A DNA stretch of 60,215 nt from Chloroflexota bacterium (lineage in GTDB: Bacteria > Chloroflexota > Anaerolineae > Anaerolineales > Anaerolineaceae). The notes beneath the pieces were generated by a model. It was not told the DNA's origin and made no database searches. It was given only the letters and a program-made list of their open reading frames with translations. Location of the stretch: NCBI GenBank assembly GCA_016838895.1, contig JAEKNU010000022.1:1-60215 (forward strand). The letters are read 5' to 3'. Below, one piece after another: positions 42,637-52,166 of the stretch. Made by a program: the position numbers and the translations under genes. Position 1 is the stretch's first letter. Every line of letters begins with the position of its first letter.

Positions 42637-45600
42637 TTAGTGATGCCACCTCCTGGGTACCAATACAATTGCTGATTCCATTGTTGAATTGCCGCAGGCA
42701 TCCGTGACTTCATAGGTCACCGTATAAATGCGACCATATCCAAAGGCTGAACGTTCAGCACGCAGCTTGAAGGTGAAATCATCCAGAATGACGATGTCAT
42801 TAATGGTGTGTCCATCTCCCCAGCCATCATCCGGCTCATTGGAAGTAACGGATAGCAAGGTGATGGTTGGATTGGGATCAGCATTATCTTCGGCAGTTAC
42901 GGTAGCTGTTACCGTTACATACTGATGATTTGGCGGCCATAAGATATAGTGATCTAACGTGACTTCCACTGTGGGGGGCACCGTTTCACAAAGATCCAGA
43001 CCGATGATGACAGGATCATGATCGGATGAGCGGTATGCATTGGGTTCATAAAGCAGATCCTGTGCATCTTCCTTATAGGTCATATCGTAATCAATCAGAT
43101 CAGGTTCATCAGCATTGATGTGCCAGACGGTGACACCAGTTGTTTTGGATAACAGACTGTTGCTTGCCAGAGCATGATCCAAATAACCCAATTGACCATC
43201 GTAAACATAGGAGTAGGCGTATTCGCCGATGTATTGGTACAGTAGATCCGTGTAATCGTCACTATTGCCGGCGATATCGTCGGAGCCCAACTTGATGGCA
43301 TCAATGGGATCTTCCTTATCGTAGGAGTTGAGGTCACCAATGATTAGGTAATCGGATGAGCCACTGCTTGTCGGATCCGTCGCCAACCAATCTACCAATG
43401 CTTCTGAGGCGAGGGTACGCGTCAGGTTACAGTTTCCGGCACCATCACCTAAATCAGGATCACCGATATCATCGCAGGCAGAGCCTTTGGATTTGAGGTG
43501 ATTGACTACCGCAGTAAAGACACCCCCAGTGGCATTATCTTGGAAGGTCTGCGCCAAAGCTGGACGATTTTTACTGTCGATAAAGCGTGGATCAACCGAA
43601 CCATCCAGAATGGCATAACTGCCAATCAAGGATGTAGTGGCAGGTTTATAGATGAACGCAACCTTGATTTCATCACTGCCGATGACGCCAGTATCTACAT
43701 AGGCATATGTTCCGCTACCCATGGCATCATTGAGACCGTTGACCAAATCCAGAATGGCATCGGTGTTGTTTTCAATTTCAATCAAACCGACAACATCTGC
43801 ATTAATAGCGGAGATTGCAGCGATGATCTTTGTACGCTGGCGCACGAATTCTTCAGTTGTATCTGCACCGCGGCTTCCCAAGGTGGTGAAGTAATTAAGT
43901 ACATTGAAGCTGGCAACTTTCATATTACCACCGACATCATCTGGTGCAGCCGTACGAGGATTGCTTGCCATATAGTCTGCACCAACAGTAAGATGTACCT
44001 TGTACTCGTCGTGATTGTAATCCAATACACCGGTCACATTATTCAATTCGTCGCCGCCACGGAAAAGATTGCTCAGGTCAAAAATGGCGCCGTTGGGGTG
44101 CATGGCTGGATCAGGATTTTGATTTGTACGGGCATCATCCAGTTTAATCCGGCTGAGTTGGTTTTGTTCAGCGAGTTGTGTCACTTCAGGTGAGCCAGGT
44201 TCATAGATGGTTGTCGGTGTAAACTGGCGACTGGTTTCCAGTACAATTTCTCCATAGCGATCAAACTCGTAGTATTCGCCTACGTAAAGTGTTTGCGGGA
44301 AGGTAACCAGCATACCCTCGTAGGCTTCAAGATCAGTGACGGCTGTTACCGGCAAAGTGATGGGCGTAGGTGTAATACTATTCCCAGTGGAACAATTCAT
44401 CAACATACTCAGGCTGGCGATTTCGGTCATTTCATAATATTCTTTTACCAACCCGCTCAGGCGCAGGTGATCACCAATGTTTACATCGTCACTGGTGGCA
44501 GGGTGGTAAATCAATATACCATCAGAAGTTGCCGAGTCCCCATCGCCTGATGCATCCTGCAAATAAAATCCATTTAACTGAGTGTCCAATTGGAAGTCGG
44601 CCGTGACAATACCTTCCACGGTTACTTCAGAGTCGATCAGTGGACTGGTGCTACCAGACCCCTGAACTGTATAGACGGCGGTAAATGGATCGCCACAAAC
44701 TTCATCTGGTATACAACTGTTGGCTTCACCTGGGGTACTGGGCGCTAGAATGAAGTCCACATTGTTTTGATCCGTGTCATTACCATTCGGACAGCGTGAA
44801 ATGCTTTCCCCTTCAGCGGCGGTATCTACCAGGCCGTCACCGGACCCTTCTGTATAGGGTGCGCCAGTATTGCCTTCATAACTGACCGCATCCTTTAGTT
44901 CACCATCAAACAATAGTCCAACAGCATCCGGTGCACCATTCTGAATCAGATTGGTATCGGGTGCGACATCCATATCACAATTGGCTACTGTGCCGGTGTT
45001 GGCGCAAACGACAAAATAGTCTCCTGCAGCCAGGTCAACATTGGGTAGTGTGATGGTTCCATAGGTGACAGATCCACCACCACTGCCATTGATTAATTCA
45101 ATCGTCCAGCCTAAAAGATTGGCAGCGGTGCTTTCCGGGTTGTAAATCTCGAGATATTCGGCTGTATCGGTGCTGGGTTGATCGTAATCAATTTCATTAA
45201 TCACCAAATTTGGAATTGGATAATGATTGATCTCGCCAAAGGTATTGGGAATGGGTCCAACCCAGATGCTATCGATAATTTGTAATGAATCGCCTATGGC
45301 GGTGTTGCCTGGCTCCATTACACCAATATCGATGCTGATCATGCCGACTGCCGGACCATCGGCGGCTGTAAAACTGCCTTCGTAGCTAAGGAATTCCACA
45401 ACCGTACTATCAGGCGCTACCAATGCCAAGCCATCAGGTGCGCCGTTTTGTAATCCGGTTGCGGCTACTGTGGCAGTACCCAAACCATCTTTCTGATCTG
45501 TGAGTACGCCGCTGAGCGCCAAGGTGTTATACATTGCGCCGCCATTGCCGTTATATAGCACAATACTCCAACCGCTGAGGTCGCTGCCGGCGGGGCCGAT

Positions 45601-46908
45601 CACTTCAACCATTTCTCCTGTATCGCCGCCGTCGTTGTCGTAATGGATTTCATTAATGCGTACATCGGGAAAGCCAGCCACTTCCATGACCTCAACAGTC
45701 AGATCACATGAACTGATTTGAGGTTCTGCATCATTGTTTGCGGCAAGAATATTGACTACGTATACGCCGACAGGTGTGCTGGTATCCACTGTGATTAATG
45801 CGCTGGCTGTTTGACCAACATCACCTGCAGGTACCAAATCACTCAATGTGATGGCTGCAGCCGGTGTGACACTGGCAATCGCAATATCGGTTACCACGCC
45901 GTCAGCATCGCTGGCATTTACGGTAGTTGTAGCACCGTCACCTTCATATAGACTGATGTCGGCACCGCAATCAATGATAACTGGTTGATTTGTAATGACC
46001 TGTACTTCAACAGTCAGATCACAGGCAGCGGTTTGTGGTTCAGCGTCATTATTACTGGCTAACAGGCTGACCACATAGGTTCCCGCTGGTACAGCAGCAT
46101 CCACATTGACGACTGCGCTGGCATCCTGCCCCACAGCGCCTGCAGGAACCAAATCACTGAGCGTGATGTTCGCAGCCGGGGTTACTACACTGATCGCGAT
46201 ATCAGTTACTACACCATCCGGGTCACTGGCGGTTATGGAGGTTGAAGCAGAGCTTCCTTCGGGTACGATTAATGTATCACCGCAGGAAATAGCGACAGGT
46301 TCATTAACAATTGACCCAAAGCTTTGTCCGTTGTTGACAGCATCGAAAGTATTTGCTTGTTCAGCTGCCCACATGAAATCACCATAAACGGTGCCGTTTC
46401 CAGTTAGCTGCAAGGAGTATCCGATAGGCGTGGCACTACCTTCGCTTACCCCGATATCTGTACTTGTTAATCCATCTGCCGGTCCACCCACGGCAGCGAA
46501 AGTGCCCTCATAGCTGAGGAACATTAACACCGTAGAAGAGGCATTTACCAGTGCGATACCATCCGGATCGCCGTTCTGAATGCCATTTTCCGGATAGGTA
46601 AAGGTCAGGGTTCCATACCCATTTTGTTGATCGGGTATGGTGCCAGAGAGACTGGTGGTTGTATATTCGGCCCCTCCATTGCCGTTATATAAAACCAGAC
46701 TCCATCCACTCAGGTCTGACCCTGCGGGACCAGCGATTTCAATTGCCTCACCCGCATCTGTACCGTCATTGTCGTAATGTATCTCATTGATAAAGACCGC
46801 CGGTGATGGATCGGCTACATGAGCCTGTTCGGCGGCTAAAACTGGACTGGGTAGGATTAAACCCAACATAACAATAATGGAAACGATGGTTCTAATTTTA
46901 AAATTCAT
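42637..46908 (-). CDS. ExeM/NucH-type secreted nuclease with lamin-tail domains
   Basis: About 1423 residues from the ATG at 46908 (GGAGGG ribosome site; an upstream ATG at 46947 would bury the site). Signal peptide ending in PVLAAEQA. Then a lamin-tail domain (VFINEIHYDNDG), two near-identical Ig-like repeats (TLSDLVPAGAVGQ..NNDAEPQ), two more lamin-tail domains (RINEIHYDNDG, LVINEIDYDQ), an OB-like segment (GFYLQDASGDGDS), and an endonuclease/exonuclease/phosphatase domain (KVASFNVLNYF, GLIEIENN, NHLKSKGS, IIGDLNSYD, SDHDPVI). It closes with a C-terminal Ig-like domain. It is predicted to degrade extracellular DNA for nutrients or matrix turnover. No sorting motif is seen at the C-terminus. 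Confidence 0.9.
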   Translation of the reverse strand: MNFKIRTIVSIIVMLGLILPSPVLAAEQAHVADPSPAVFINEIHYDNDGTDAGEAIEIAGPAGSDLSGWSLVLYNGNGGAEYTTTSLSGTIPDQQNGYGTLTFTYPENGIQNGDPDGIALVNASSTVLMFLSYEGTFAAVGGPADGLTSTDIGVSEGSATPIGYSLQLTGNGTVYGDFMWAAEQANTFDAVNNGQSFGSIVNEPVAISCGDTLIVPEGSSASTSITASDPDGVVTDIAISVVTPAANITLSDLVPAGAVGQDASAVVNVDAAVPAGTYVVSLLASNNDAEPQTAACDLTVEVQVITNQPVIIDCGADISLYEGDGATTTVNASDADGVVTDIAIASVTPAAAITLSDLVPAGDVGQTASALITVDTSTPVGVYVVNILAANNDAEPQISSCDLTVEVMEVAGFPDVRINEIHYDNDGGDTGEMVEVIGPAGSDLSGWSIVLYNGNGGAMYNTLALSGVLTDQKDGLGTATVAATGLQNGAPDGLALVAPDSTVVEFLSYEGSFTAADGPAVGMISIDIGVMEPGNTAIGDSLQIIDSIWVGPIPNTFGEINHYPIPNLVINEIDYDQPSTDTAEYLEIYNPESTAANLLGWTIELINGSGGGSVTYGTITLPNVDLAAGDYFVVCANTGTVANCDMDVAPDTNLIQNGAPDAVGLLFDGELKDAVSYEGNTGAPYTEGSGDGLVDTAAEGESISRCPNGNDTDQNNVDFILAPSTPGEANSCIPDEVCGDPFTAVYTVQGSGSTSPLIDSEVTVEGIVTADFQLDTQLNGFYLQDASGDGDSATSDGILIYHPATSDDVNIGDHLRLSGLVKEYYEMTEIASLSMLMNCSTGNSITPTPITLPVTAVTDLEAYEGMLVTFPQTLYVGEYYEFDRYGEIVLETSRQFTPTTIYEPGSPEVTQLAEQNQLSRIKLDDARTNQNPDPAMHPNGAIFDLSNLFRGGDELNNVTGVLDYNHDEYKVHLTVGADYMASNPRTAAPDDVGGNMKVASFNVLNYFTTLGSRGADTTEEFVRQRTKIIAAISAINADVVGLIEIENNTDAILDLVNGLNDAMGSGTYAYVDTGVIGSDEIKVAFIYKPATTSLIGSYAILDGSVDPRFIDSKNRPALAQTFQDNATGGVFTAVVNHLKSKGSACDDIGDPDLGDGAGNCNLTRTLASEALVDWLATDPTSSGSSDYLIIGDLNSYDKEDPIDAIKLGSDDIAGNSDDYTDLLYQYIGEYAYSYVYDGQLGYLDHALASNSLLSKTTGVTVWHINADEPDLIDYDMTYKEDAQDLLYEPNAYRSSDHDPVIIGLDLCETVPPTVEVTLDHYILWPPNHQYVTVTATVTAEDNADPNPTITLLSVTSNEPDDGWGDGHTINDIVILDDFTFKLRAERSAFGYGRIYTVTYEVTDACGNSTMESAIVLVPRRWHH

Positions 46909-46947
46909 TTTACGTCCCTCCTGGGAATTTAGAAATAGCGGCATCAT

Positions 46948-47288
46948 TCCGCTGTTAAGTGGAATTCTGGTAAGGCGTGCTTAAATGACACCATCAAAAC
47001 TGGATTGTTATGGCAGTTATGTATGAGATGGATTAGAACGATGTGTGGTTACCAGAAGCGATTAGATCAAGCAGTCAAACGCGATATGCTGATCCTCCCT
47101 GAGTTTTCTGCGCTGGCTGGCATGAAAGGATATATTTTCACATGCAAAATGTACAAAATCATTTTTTATGTGTAATACATATTATATGGACAAATGACTC
47201 AGAATAAAAGGGGTTTGGAGGTAAAGTATTGGTAATAAAAGGGTAGGAGAGAGGGGGATAAAAGGTGGAACTAGACAAAATGAGGGGC
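46948..47288. other. Gene-free interval of 340 bases
   Basis: No open frame with coding character, no RNA gene and no clear promoter were seen. It probably holds the nuclease gene promoter on the minus strand. Confidence 0.5.
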
Positions 47289-47855
47289 TTATTCTAAATT
47301 AATTCCCCCAACTCCGCTGGCAACAATTGCGCCATTCGGTAGGATTATGATTTCATTGTGGGGAATGTTGTCTACCTCGAATTGCGTATAGGCGTTAGTT
47401 AAAAAAAGAACTTCCTGATTGGATGAACTGACAATACAGGATTCCAGTTTGTGGGTGACATCATATCGGCCGCAGAGTAGCATATCCAAAGCCTGTGATA
47501 AAGCAAGCCATTGGGGAAAGGTCTCTATTTCCTTTTTAGTATAGCCGCTGAACATAAATGTGGTCAGTATAGTTTCGGCTTTTATACGTTGCAACAGGGA
47601 TAAAACAGGCTTTAACTGCTGAAGTGGTTCACCGCCGCTGATGGTAACCCCTTCAATACTGTTGCCAAGGGAGAGTAGCCAGTTAAATAATTCATTCACA
47701 GTTGTTTGTGTTCCCTCATTTTTATCATGCGTTTTGGGGTTAAAACAGCCCGGACAATTCAAAGTGCAACCCTGCACCCAGATCACTGCCCGGTTTCCTG
47801 GTCCATTGGCTTTGCTAGCATCTAATTTATGATGAATTAAGATATGTTCAGCCAT
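47289..47855 (-). CDS. Radical SAM activating enzyme, NrdG-like
   Basis: 188 residues from the ATG at 47855; an upstream start would overlap the hemolysin III gene. The cluster motif is VIWVQGCTLNCPGCFNP (CxxxCxxC), followed by VTISGGEPLQQ for SAM binding, as in anaerobic ribonucleotide-reductase activases and other short 4Fe-4S single-cluster enzymes. The C-terminal part (EIIILPNGAIVASGVGG) is longer than in classical NrdG. No class III reductase is nearby, so the partner is unknown. It starts 19 bases after the hemolysin III stop and may be co-transcribed. Confidence 0.85.
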   Translation of the reverse strand: MAEHILIHHKLDASKANGPGNRAVIWVQGCTLNCPGCFNPKTHDKNEGTQTTVNELFNWLLSLGNSIEGVTISGGEPLQQLKPVLSLLQRIKAETILTTFMFSGYTKKEIETFPQWLALSQALDMLLCGRYDVTHKLESCIVSSSNQEVLFLTNAYTQFEVDNIPHNEIIILPNGAIVASGVGGINLE

Positions 47856-47874
47856 TTTTTGTTTGAGCCTGTGA

Positions 47875-48522
47875 TTATGTAGTAAACATTGCAATCATCA
47901 ACCAATGACTGGCTGCAGCGAGCAAAACAAAAATATGCCAGATTTCATGAAATCCAAAAATCCCAGGGATAAAATCCAGTTTTTTAGTTATATAAATGAT
48001 TGCACCAACACTATACAGGACACCACCGATAAGGAGCCATGCAATTGCTGCAGGTGACATGGTACGCAGCATCTCTCCAACGGCCATGATGCACAACCAA
48101 CCCATGATGAGATAAATGCCCGCTGTTACCCAACGCGGAGCATTGATCACAAATAATTTCACAATAATGCCTATCAACGCCATGCTCCAAATGATAATCA
48201 GCAATCCTGTACGCCAGAAACCGCTAAAAAATAGTAAACATATTGGTGTGTAGGTCCCAGCGATCAGCAGATATATAGACAAATGATCCATTTTCCTCAG
48301 CAAGAGCTGCCCTTTTTCAGAGAGGGAAGTCAGATGATATATGGCACTGGCAGAGAACATTAATATCAGGCTGATGCCGTAGATCAAATAGGATATGACT
48401 CTGGTGGTATCCCCCCAGCCCTTGATAATGAGCACGATCAAGCCAATGAACGCCAGTACTGCTCCAAGAAGGTGAGATAATCCACTAATGGGTTGACGAA
48501 GTTTATTGATCAATTTCTGCAA
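47875..48522 (-). CDS. Hemolysin III family (PAQR-like) membrane protein
   Basis: 215 residues with seven membrane segments. Family landmarks are the N-terminal PISGLSHLLGAVLAFIGL, SASAIYHL, RKMDHLSIYLLIAGTYTP (metal-binding His/Asp) and FGFHEIWHIFVLLAAASHW near the C-terminus, the conserved His pair of the PAQR fold. A likely lipid hydrolase or ceramidase-like enzyme; the hemolysin name is historical. Confidence 0.93.
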   Translation of the reverse strand: MQKLINKLRQPISGLSHLLGAVLAFIGLIVLIIKGWGDTTRVISYLIYGISLILMFSASAIYHLTSLSEKGQLLLRKMDHLSIYLLIAGTYTPICLLFFSGFWRTGLLIIIWSMALIGIIVKLFVINAPRWVTAGIYLIMGWLCIMAVGEMLRTMSPAAIAWLLIGGVLYSVGAIIYITKKLDFIPGIFGFHEIWHIFVLLAAASHWLMIAMFTT

Positions 48523-48658
48523 GTCCTTTTTTCATAGTTGATGTTGTTGAAGATTTATTATAGCAGGGTAGGTTGATGAACCGTCAACTAAAAATCGATA
48601 AGGCGTTAAATTGAAAAGTCATATTATTTCGAAAACCTGAATTAATTTATAAAGTGGG

Positions 48659-49507
48659 TTAAATATGTAGCCTTTGCTGGCGATAGCGGCGCACCAGTTG
48701 AGATGCCCGTTCTTCAGATGCATCAGGCACCAAAAAGACTATTTGCTGATTGTGGGTAAAGACAGAGATATTGTTGTTTCCCCCAAGGACGGTACTTACT
48801 TCGATAGTGAATTTTATTGATTTCATTTTTTTGATATGATCATTAATGTTTTGCAATTTCTCGAGTGAGGTGTATCCAAAGCATTCATGGTAAATGCCCA
48901 TTTCACCAAACCAAACACGAGGAGCTGAAGTTCGAAAAGCCTGTTCTTTATATTTTTTTGCTTTTTGTCGTGCTTTAATGGGCTCAGATAAACCCACACT
49001 CATGAAGATCAGGAAGATGGCTCCGGCGCTAATCGTGATAGCTGGCATGATTTGGTTATTCTTGATGATGAAGGTCCCCACTAGAATCATGATGGCACAA
49101 AAGAATGCACCAACGATAGAACTGCAACCTGCTCCCTGGTAAGCTGCCAGACCTTTATCTGGCAGCATTGATTGATGTTCTTCTTCAATATGTTTTTTCC
49201 ACTGCTCAGCTGGATATTGCCAAACCTGCCATATCTCATGCTTATATAGACTGTCAATTGCCTTTTTTGTGTTTACTTTGTGAGTGGATTCAACCACATA
49301 ATGGATTGCCATCCAGAAGGACCAAATGACACCTACTGCTATGATCGGTAAGATAATATCTTTTATCGTGGCATCTGTCTGGGTAAAAGTGATAGTGATT
49401 GCCAGTAATAGAATGCCAATACCGACAGCTAGTGCACTACTGCCCGATTTGAGATATGACTCAGCATTAATGATGATTTCGTCCGGTTTTTCCATTTGGG
49501 TCTCCAT
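48659..49507 (-). CDS. YcxB-like membrane protein
   Basis: 282 residues, four predicted membrane segments (around residues 23-41, 45-65, 128-150 and 155-173). The soluble C-terminal domain of about 100 residues has PRVWFGEMGIYHECFGYTSL and a basic end. The layout resembles YcxB-type proteins with a PH-like tail, here not certain. Monocistronic by spacing. Function unknown. Confidence 0.55.
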   Translation of the reverse strand: METQMEKPDEIIINAESYLKSGSSALAVGIGILLLAITITFTQTDATIKDIILPIIAVGVIWSFWMAIHYVVESTHKVNTKKAIDSLYKHEIWQVWQYPAEQWKKHIEEEHQSMLPDKGLAAYQGAGCSSIVGAFFCAIMILVGTFIIKNNQIMPAITISAGAIFLIFMSVGLSEPIKARQKAKKYKEQAFRTSAPRVWFGEMGIYHECFGYTSLEKLQNINDHIKKMKSIKFTIEVSTVLGGNNNISVFTHNQQIVFLVPDASEERASQLVRRYRQQRLHI

Positions 49508-49616
49508 ACTGTTTTGTGAAATAGAATTTATTCAGGATGACCTGGTTGCATTAACAAAAGTTCCTGCCAATCATAAATCATGTAATTACAACCAGCGGTT
49601 GTTGTGCTAGTCAGTC

Positions 49617-50051
49617 CTATCTTTCTAGTGCCGATTCAGCAGGATTTTCAGGATCATAATATACCGTGACAGTCATGCCTTCAGGATATCGATCAACAAT
49701 ATTGTAGGCATCTCGGCTTGTTACCGCAGACCAAAATTTGCCGCCTGCCTTGATTTGTTCTCCCTGATAGATTGTCGCTCCCACGGAATACTCATAAATA
49801 ACTCTGGGTTGCACACTGGTAACTTCTCCACCGGATACTTCCACTCTGGATTTAATAATCTTTCCAGTGGTCGTCAGCCTGCTTCTGCTGTCCTGTAACA
49901 TTGAAGTGGCTTTTTTCTTGCGGCGTAAAATATACCAGATGACCAGTACGACCGGTACACTGGTGCAAATGACGGATAACAGAATGGATAGTATTACGGC
50001 CAAAGTCGTACCTCCACCAAATAACCAGATAAAAGATTCATTCCAATTCAT
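49617..50051 (-). CDS. DUF3592 family membrane protein
   Basis: 144 residues, ATG behind AAGGAG. One N-terminal membrane segment (residues 8-42), then a beta-rich domain with TTGKIIKSRVEVSGG, YEYSVGATIYQGEQI and GMTVTVYYDPENPAESALE, the typical DUF3592 C-terminal pattern (YDPxNPxxS). Function unknown. Confidence 0.85.
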   Translation of the reverse strand: MNWNESFIWLFGGGTTLAVILSILLSVICTSVPVVLVIWYILRRKKKATSMLQDSRSRLTTTGKIIKSRVEVSGGEVTSVQPRVIYEYSVGATIYQGEQIKAGGKFWSAVTSRDAYNIVDRYPEGMTVTVYYDPENPAESALER

Positions 50052-50282
50052 TTTGGATTCTCCTTCGCAAAAGAAATATATGTATTTAATTTGTGCTACA
50101 GATATTGGAGGTTTTTTTTAAAGAGAAATGCTAATTGGGGTTTGTGATGAGCAGGCGAATAATGAATGAATAAAGTTGATATTGGGTATAAACAATTATA
50201 CATAGAATGAAGAAGAAAGCGAGAATATTTTCAACTGATATCTAGGATTGGTATTTATGGATAAAAAATTTCAGATATATTG

Positions 50283-50315
50283 ATTAAAAAAATAAACCAC
50301 CCTAAAAGGGTGGTT
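50283..50315 (-). terminator. Terminator of the small minus-strand gene
   Basis: Minus strand AACCACCCT-TTT-AGGGTGGTT followed by TATTTTTTT, a standard intrinsic terminator 22 bases after the stop at 50337. Confidence 0.9.
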
Positions 50316-50336
50316 GGGGTGATTTGTTGAATCTGA

Positions 50337-50534
50337 TTATGCTGCTTTCTTTAATACCAATAATCCGTTTGAAGTTTCTGAGACGACATAGCCTGCGGGA
50401 ACTGCATCTAATGCGCCTTCTTTTTCCTCTTTAGCGAAGAAGAACAAAGATGCTTTTTTGCCGGTACTGGTAATACGTTCTTTACTGTGTAAAATGTAGG
50501 TGACGCCTTTAGAATTTGTATGTTTATATGCCAT
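50337..50534 (-). CDS. Small basic protein, 65 aa, unknown function
   Basis: ATG at 50534 behind AGGTGG; its own terminator shows it is a real unit. Sequence MAYKHTNSKGVTYILHSKE, then TGKKASLFFFAKEEKEGA and PAGYVVSETSNGLLVLKK. Two beta-hairpin-like halves suggest a small beta-barrel, similar in feel to YegP/DUF1508-type or short conserved actinobacterial/Chloroflexota proteins. No function assigned. The interval 50052-50282 upstream of its terminator is gene-free. Confidence 0.7.
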   Translation of the reverse strand: MAYKHTNSKGVTYILHSKERITSTGKKASLFFFAKEEKEGALDAVPAGYVVSETSNGLLVLKKAA

Positions 50535-50657
50535 TTTTACCACCTTTCTGATTTTATCAATACACAAATCATATCATAAATCCTACAAAATGTAAGAACA
50601 GTTTTTGTTGAAAAAAGTATTCATTTGGCATTGTTCAAATTTGCAGCAAGATTCCCC

Positions 50658-50700
50658 TTGACAAATTTGAATACATGGCGTTTAATCGTTTACGTAAACG
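50658..50700 (+). promoter_or_regulatory. Promoter with LacI-type operator for the MATE/lacI operon
   Basis: TTGACA (50658-50663), 17-base spacer, TTTAAT (50681-50686), immediately followed by the perfect palindrome CGTTTACGTAAACG (50687-50700) at the transcription start. The second gene of the operon encodes a LacI-type repressor, the likely ligand of this site. Confidence 0.82.
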
Positions 50701-50730
50701 TTTACTAGCTTGATTCCAGAGGGTGTATCT

Positions 50731-52155
50731 ATGTTGAAAATATTTTCTTCCCCAAACTTTAAACCTTTTTCAAAATCAATGTTTCGCATTGCGTTGCCAA
50801 TTGCATTTAGCGGGATCATTATGCAATTACAGATGTTAATTGATACTGCATTTTTGGCACGCTATACAACCAGCTTACCAAATGGAACGGTTATAACTGG
50901 GTCCGAGATCCTTTCAGCGGTAGGAAATGTTTTCTTTCCGTATATTGTCACAATATCCTTAATCTGGTCGATTGGTACTGGCGTTGTGATTCTGGTATCA
51001 CAACATTTGGGTGCAGGCAAACCACAAGGAGCACAAGAATATGGAACAACGGCTTTAAAATTTAATACACTGCTTTCCTGGTTCGTCTATTTATTTTGGT
51101 TGGTCTTTGCCGAGAAAGTTTTCACCATCCTGGGTGTCAAAGAGCCTATCTTGTCGGTGAGTCTGGTATATATTCGTTTTGTAAGCATTGAACTGCTTTA
51201 TCTGGGATTGAGTACAACCATTAATGCTGTTTTTCAGGGTGTCGGAAATACCCGCCCGGAAATGTTCGCTGGTATTATTCGTAGTGTTTTACATGTTGTT
51301 TTGGATTACATCCTTATCTTTGGCCATTTTGGATTTCAGGAAATGGGTGTGGCAGGTGCAGGTATTGCTTCCAGTATCTCGGGATTGATCTCAACGTTGA
51401 TCATGCTGGCCATATTGTTGAAATCAAAATCATTACCTTTCAAAATGAACATTAAAGCAATCTTTCTTGCTCCAATACGTCCATACTTGAAGGTGTTGAA
51501 ATTAGGTTTGCCCTCCGGATTAGAAGAGATGATCTGGAATTCCGGCAATCTGGTTTTGGCTTATTTTCTTAATATAATCAGTTTAGAAGCTGTTGGTATT
51601 TACCGCCTGGTGTACCAAATTGAAATAACACCGATTTTTTTCTATTTAGGATTAGCCCGCGCAGTAACCACGTTGGTAGGGCAACGTACCGGAGAACGTG
51701 ATATTTCTTCTGCACGCGAATCAGGTTTGATTGGGACTTTCTATGCCATCAGCTTTTGTTTACTTTTCACATTTAGTTTCGCGCTATTTCCACGGCAAAT
51801 CATTTCAATTTTCACACCAGATACACACTTGATAGAAAAAGCAGCGCCATTTCTTGTTATTACCGCATTCACAATGATTCCACGTGCGATTAATATTATT
51901 AGTGGGAATGCAATCCGGGGTTATGGTGACACCATGTGGATGTTGGTAACCCAGATTTTTGGGATTGTGTTCATTGTGACAACCGCATATATTTTGATGT
52001 TCCCTCTTGGTTTTGGAATGTACGGACTCTTTATTGCTATGTTTGCCGATGAAACCCTGCGGGGTATTATTAATACGACTCGATTCTATCGCGGTGAGAC
52101 ATCCATATTCCATAAGGTGGCTGTCATCGGTGATACGGCTATCGAAACAGCCTAA
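50731..52155 (+). CDS. MATE family efflux transporter
   Basis: 474 residues from the ATG at 50731 (AGAGGGTG ribosome site); about 12 membrane segments in two homologous halves. MATE-like segments are PIAFSGIIMQLQMLIDTAFL, GTGVVILVSQHLGAG (cut from the full stretch) and AVFQGVGNTRPEMFAG in the N-half, with GNAIRGYGDTMWML in the C-half. Na+ or H+ driven export of an unknown compound. It is co-transcribed with a LacI regulator 11 bases downstream, which is unusual for MATE genes and hints at a sugar-like substrate or inducer. Confidence 0.92.
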   Translation: MLKIFSSPNFKPFSKSMFRIALPIAFSGIIMQLQMLIDTAFLARYTTSLPNGTVITGSEILSAVGNVFFPYIVTISLIWSIGTGVVILVSQHLGAGKPQGAQEYGTTALKFNTLLSWFVYLFWLVFAEKVFTILGVKEPILSVSLVYIRFVSIELLYLGLSTTINAVFQGVGNTRPEMFAGIIRSVLHVVLDYILIFGHFGFQEMGVAGAGIASSISGLISTLIMLAILLKSKSLPFKMNIKAIFLAPIRPYLKVLKLGLPSGLEEMIWNSGNLVLAYFLNIISLEAVGIYRLVYQIEITPIFFYLGLARAVTTLVGQRTGERDISSARESGLIGTFYAISFCLLFTFSFALFPRQIISIFTPDTHLIEKAAPFLVITAFTMIPRAINIISGNAIRGYGDTMWMLVTQIFGIVFIVTTAYILMFPLGFGMYGLFIAMFADETLRGIINTTRFYRGETSIFHKVAVIGDTAIETA

Positions 52156-52166
52156 GGAGTTGATGG

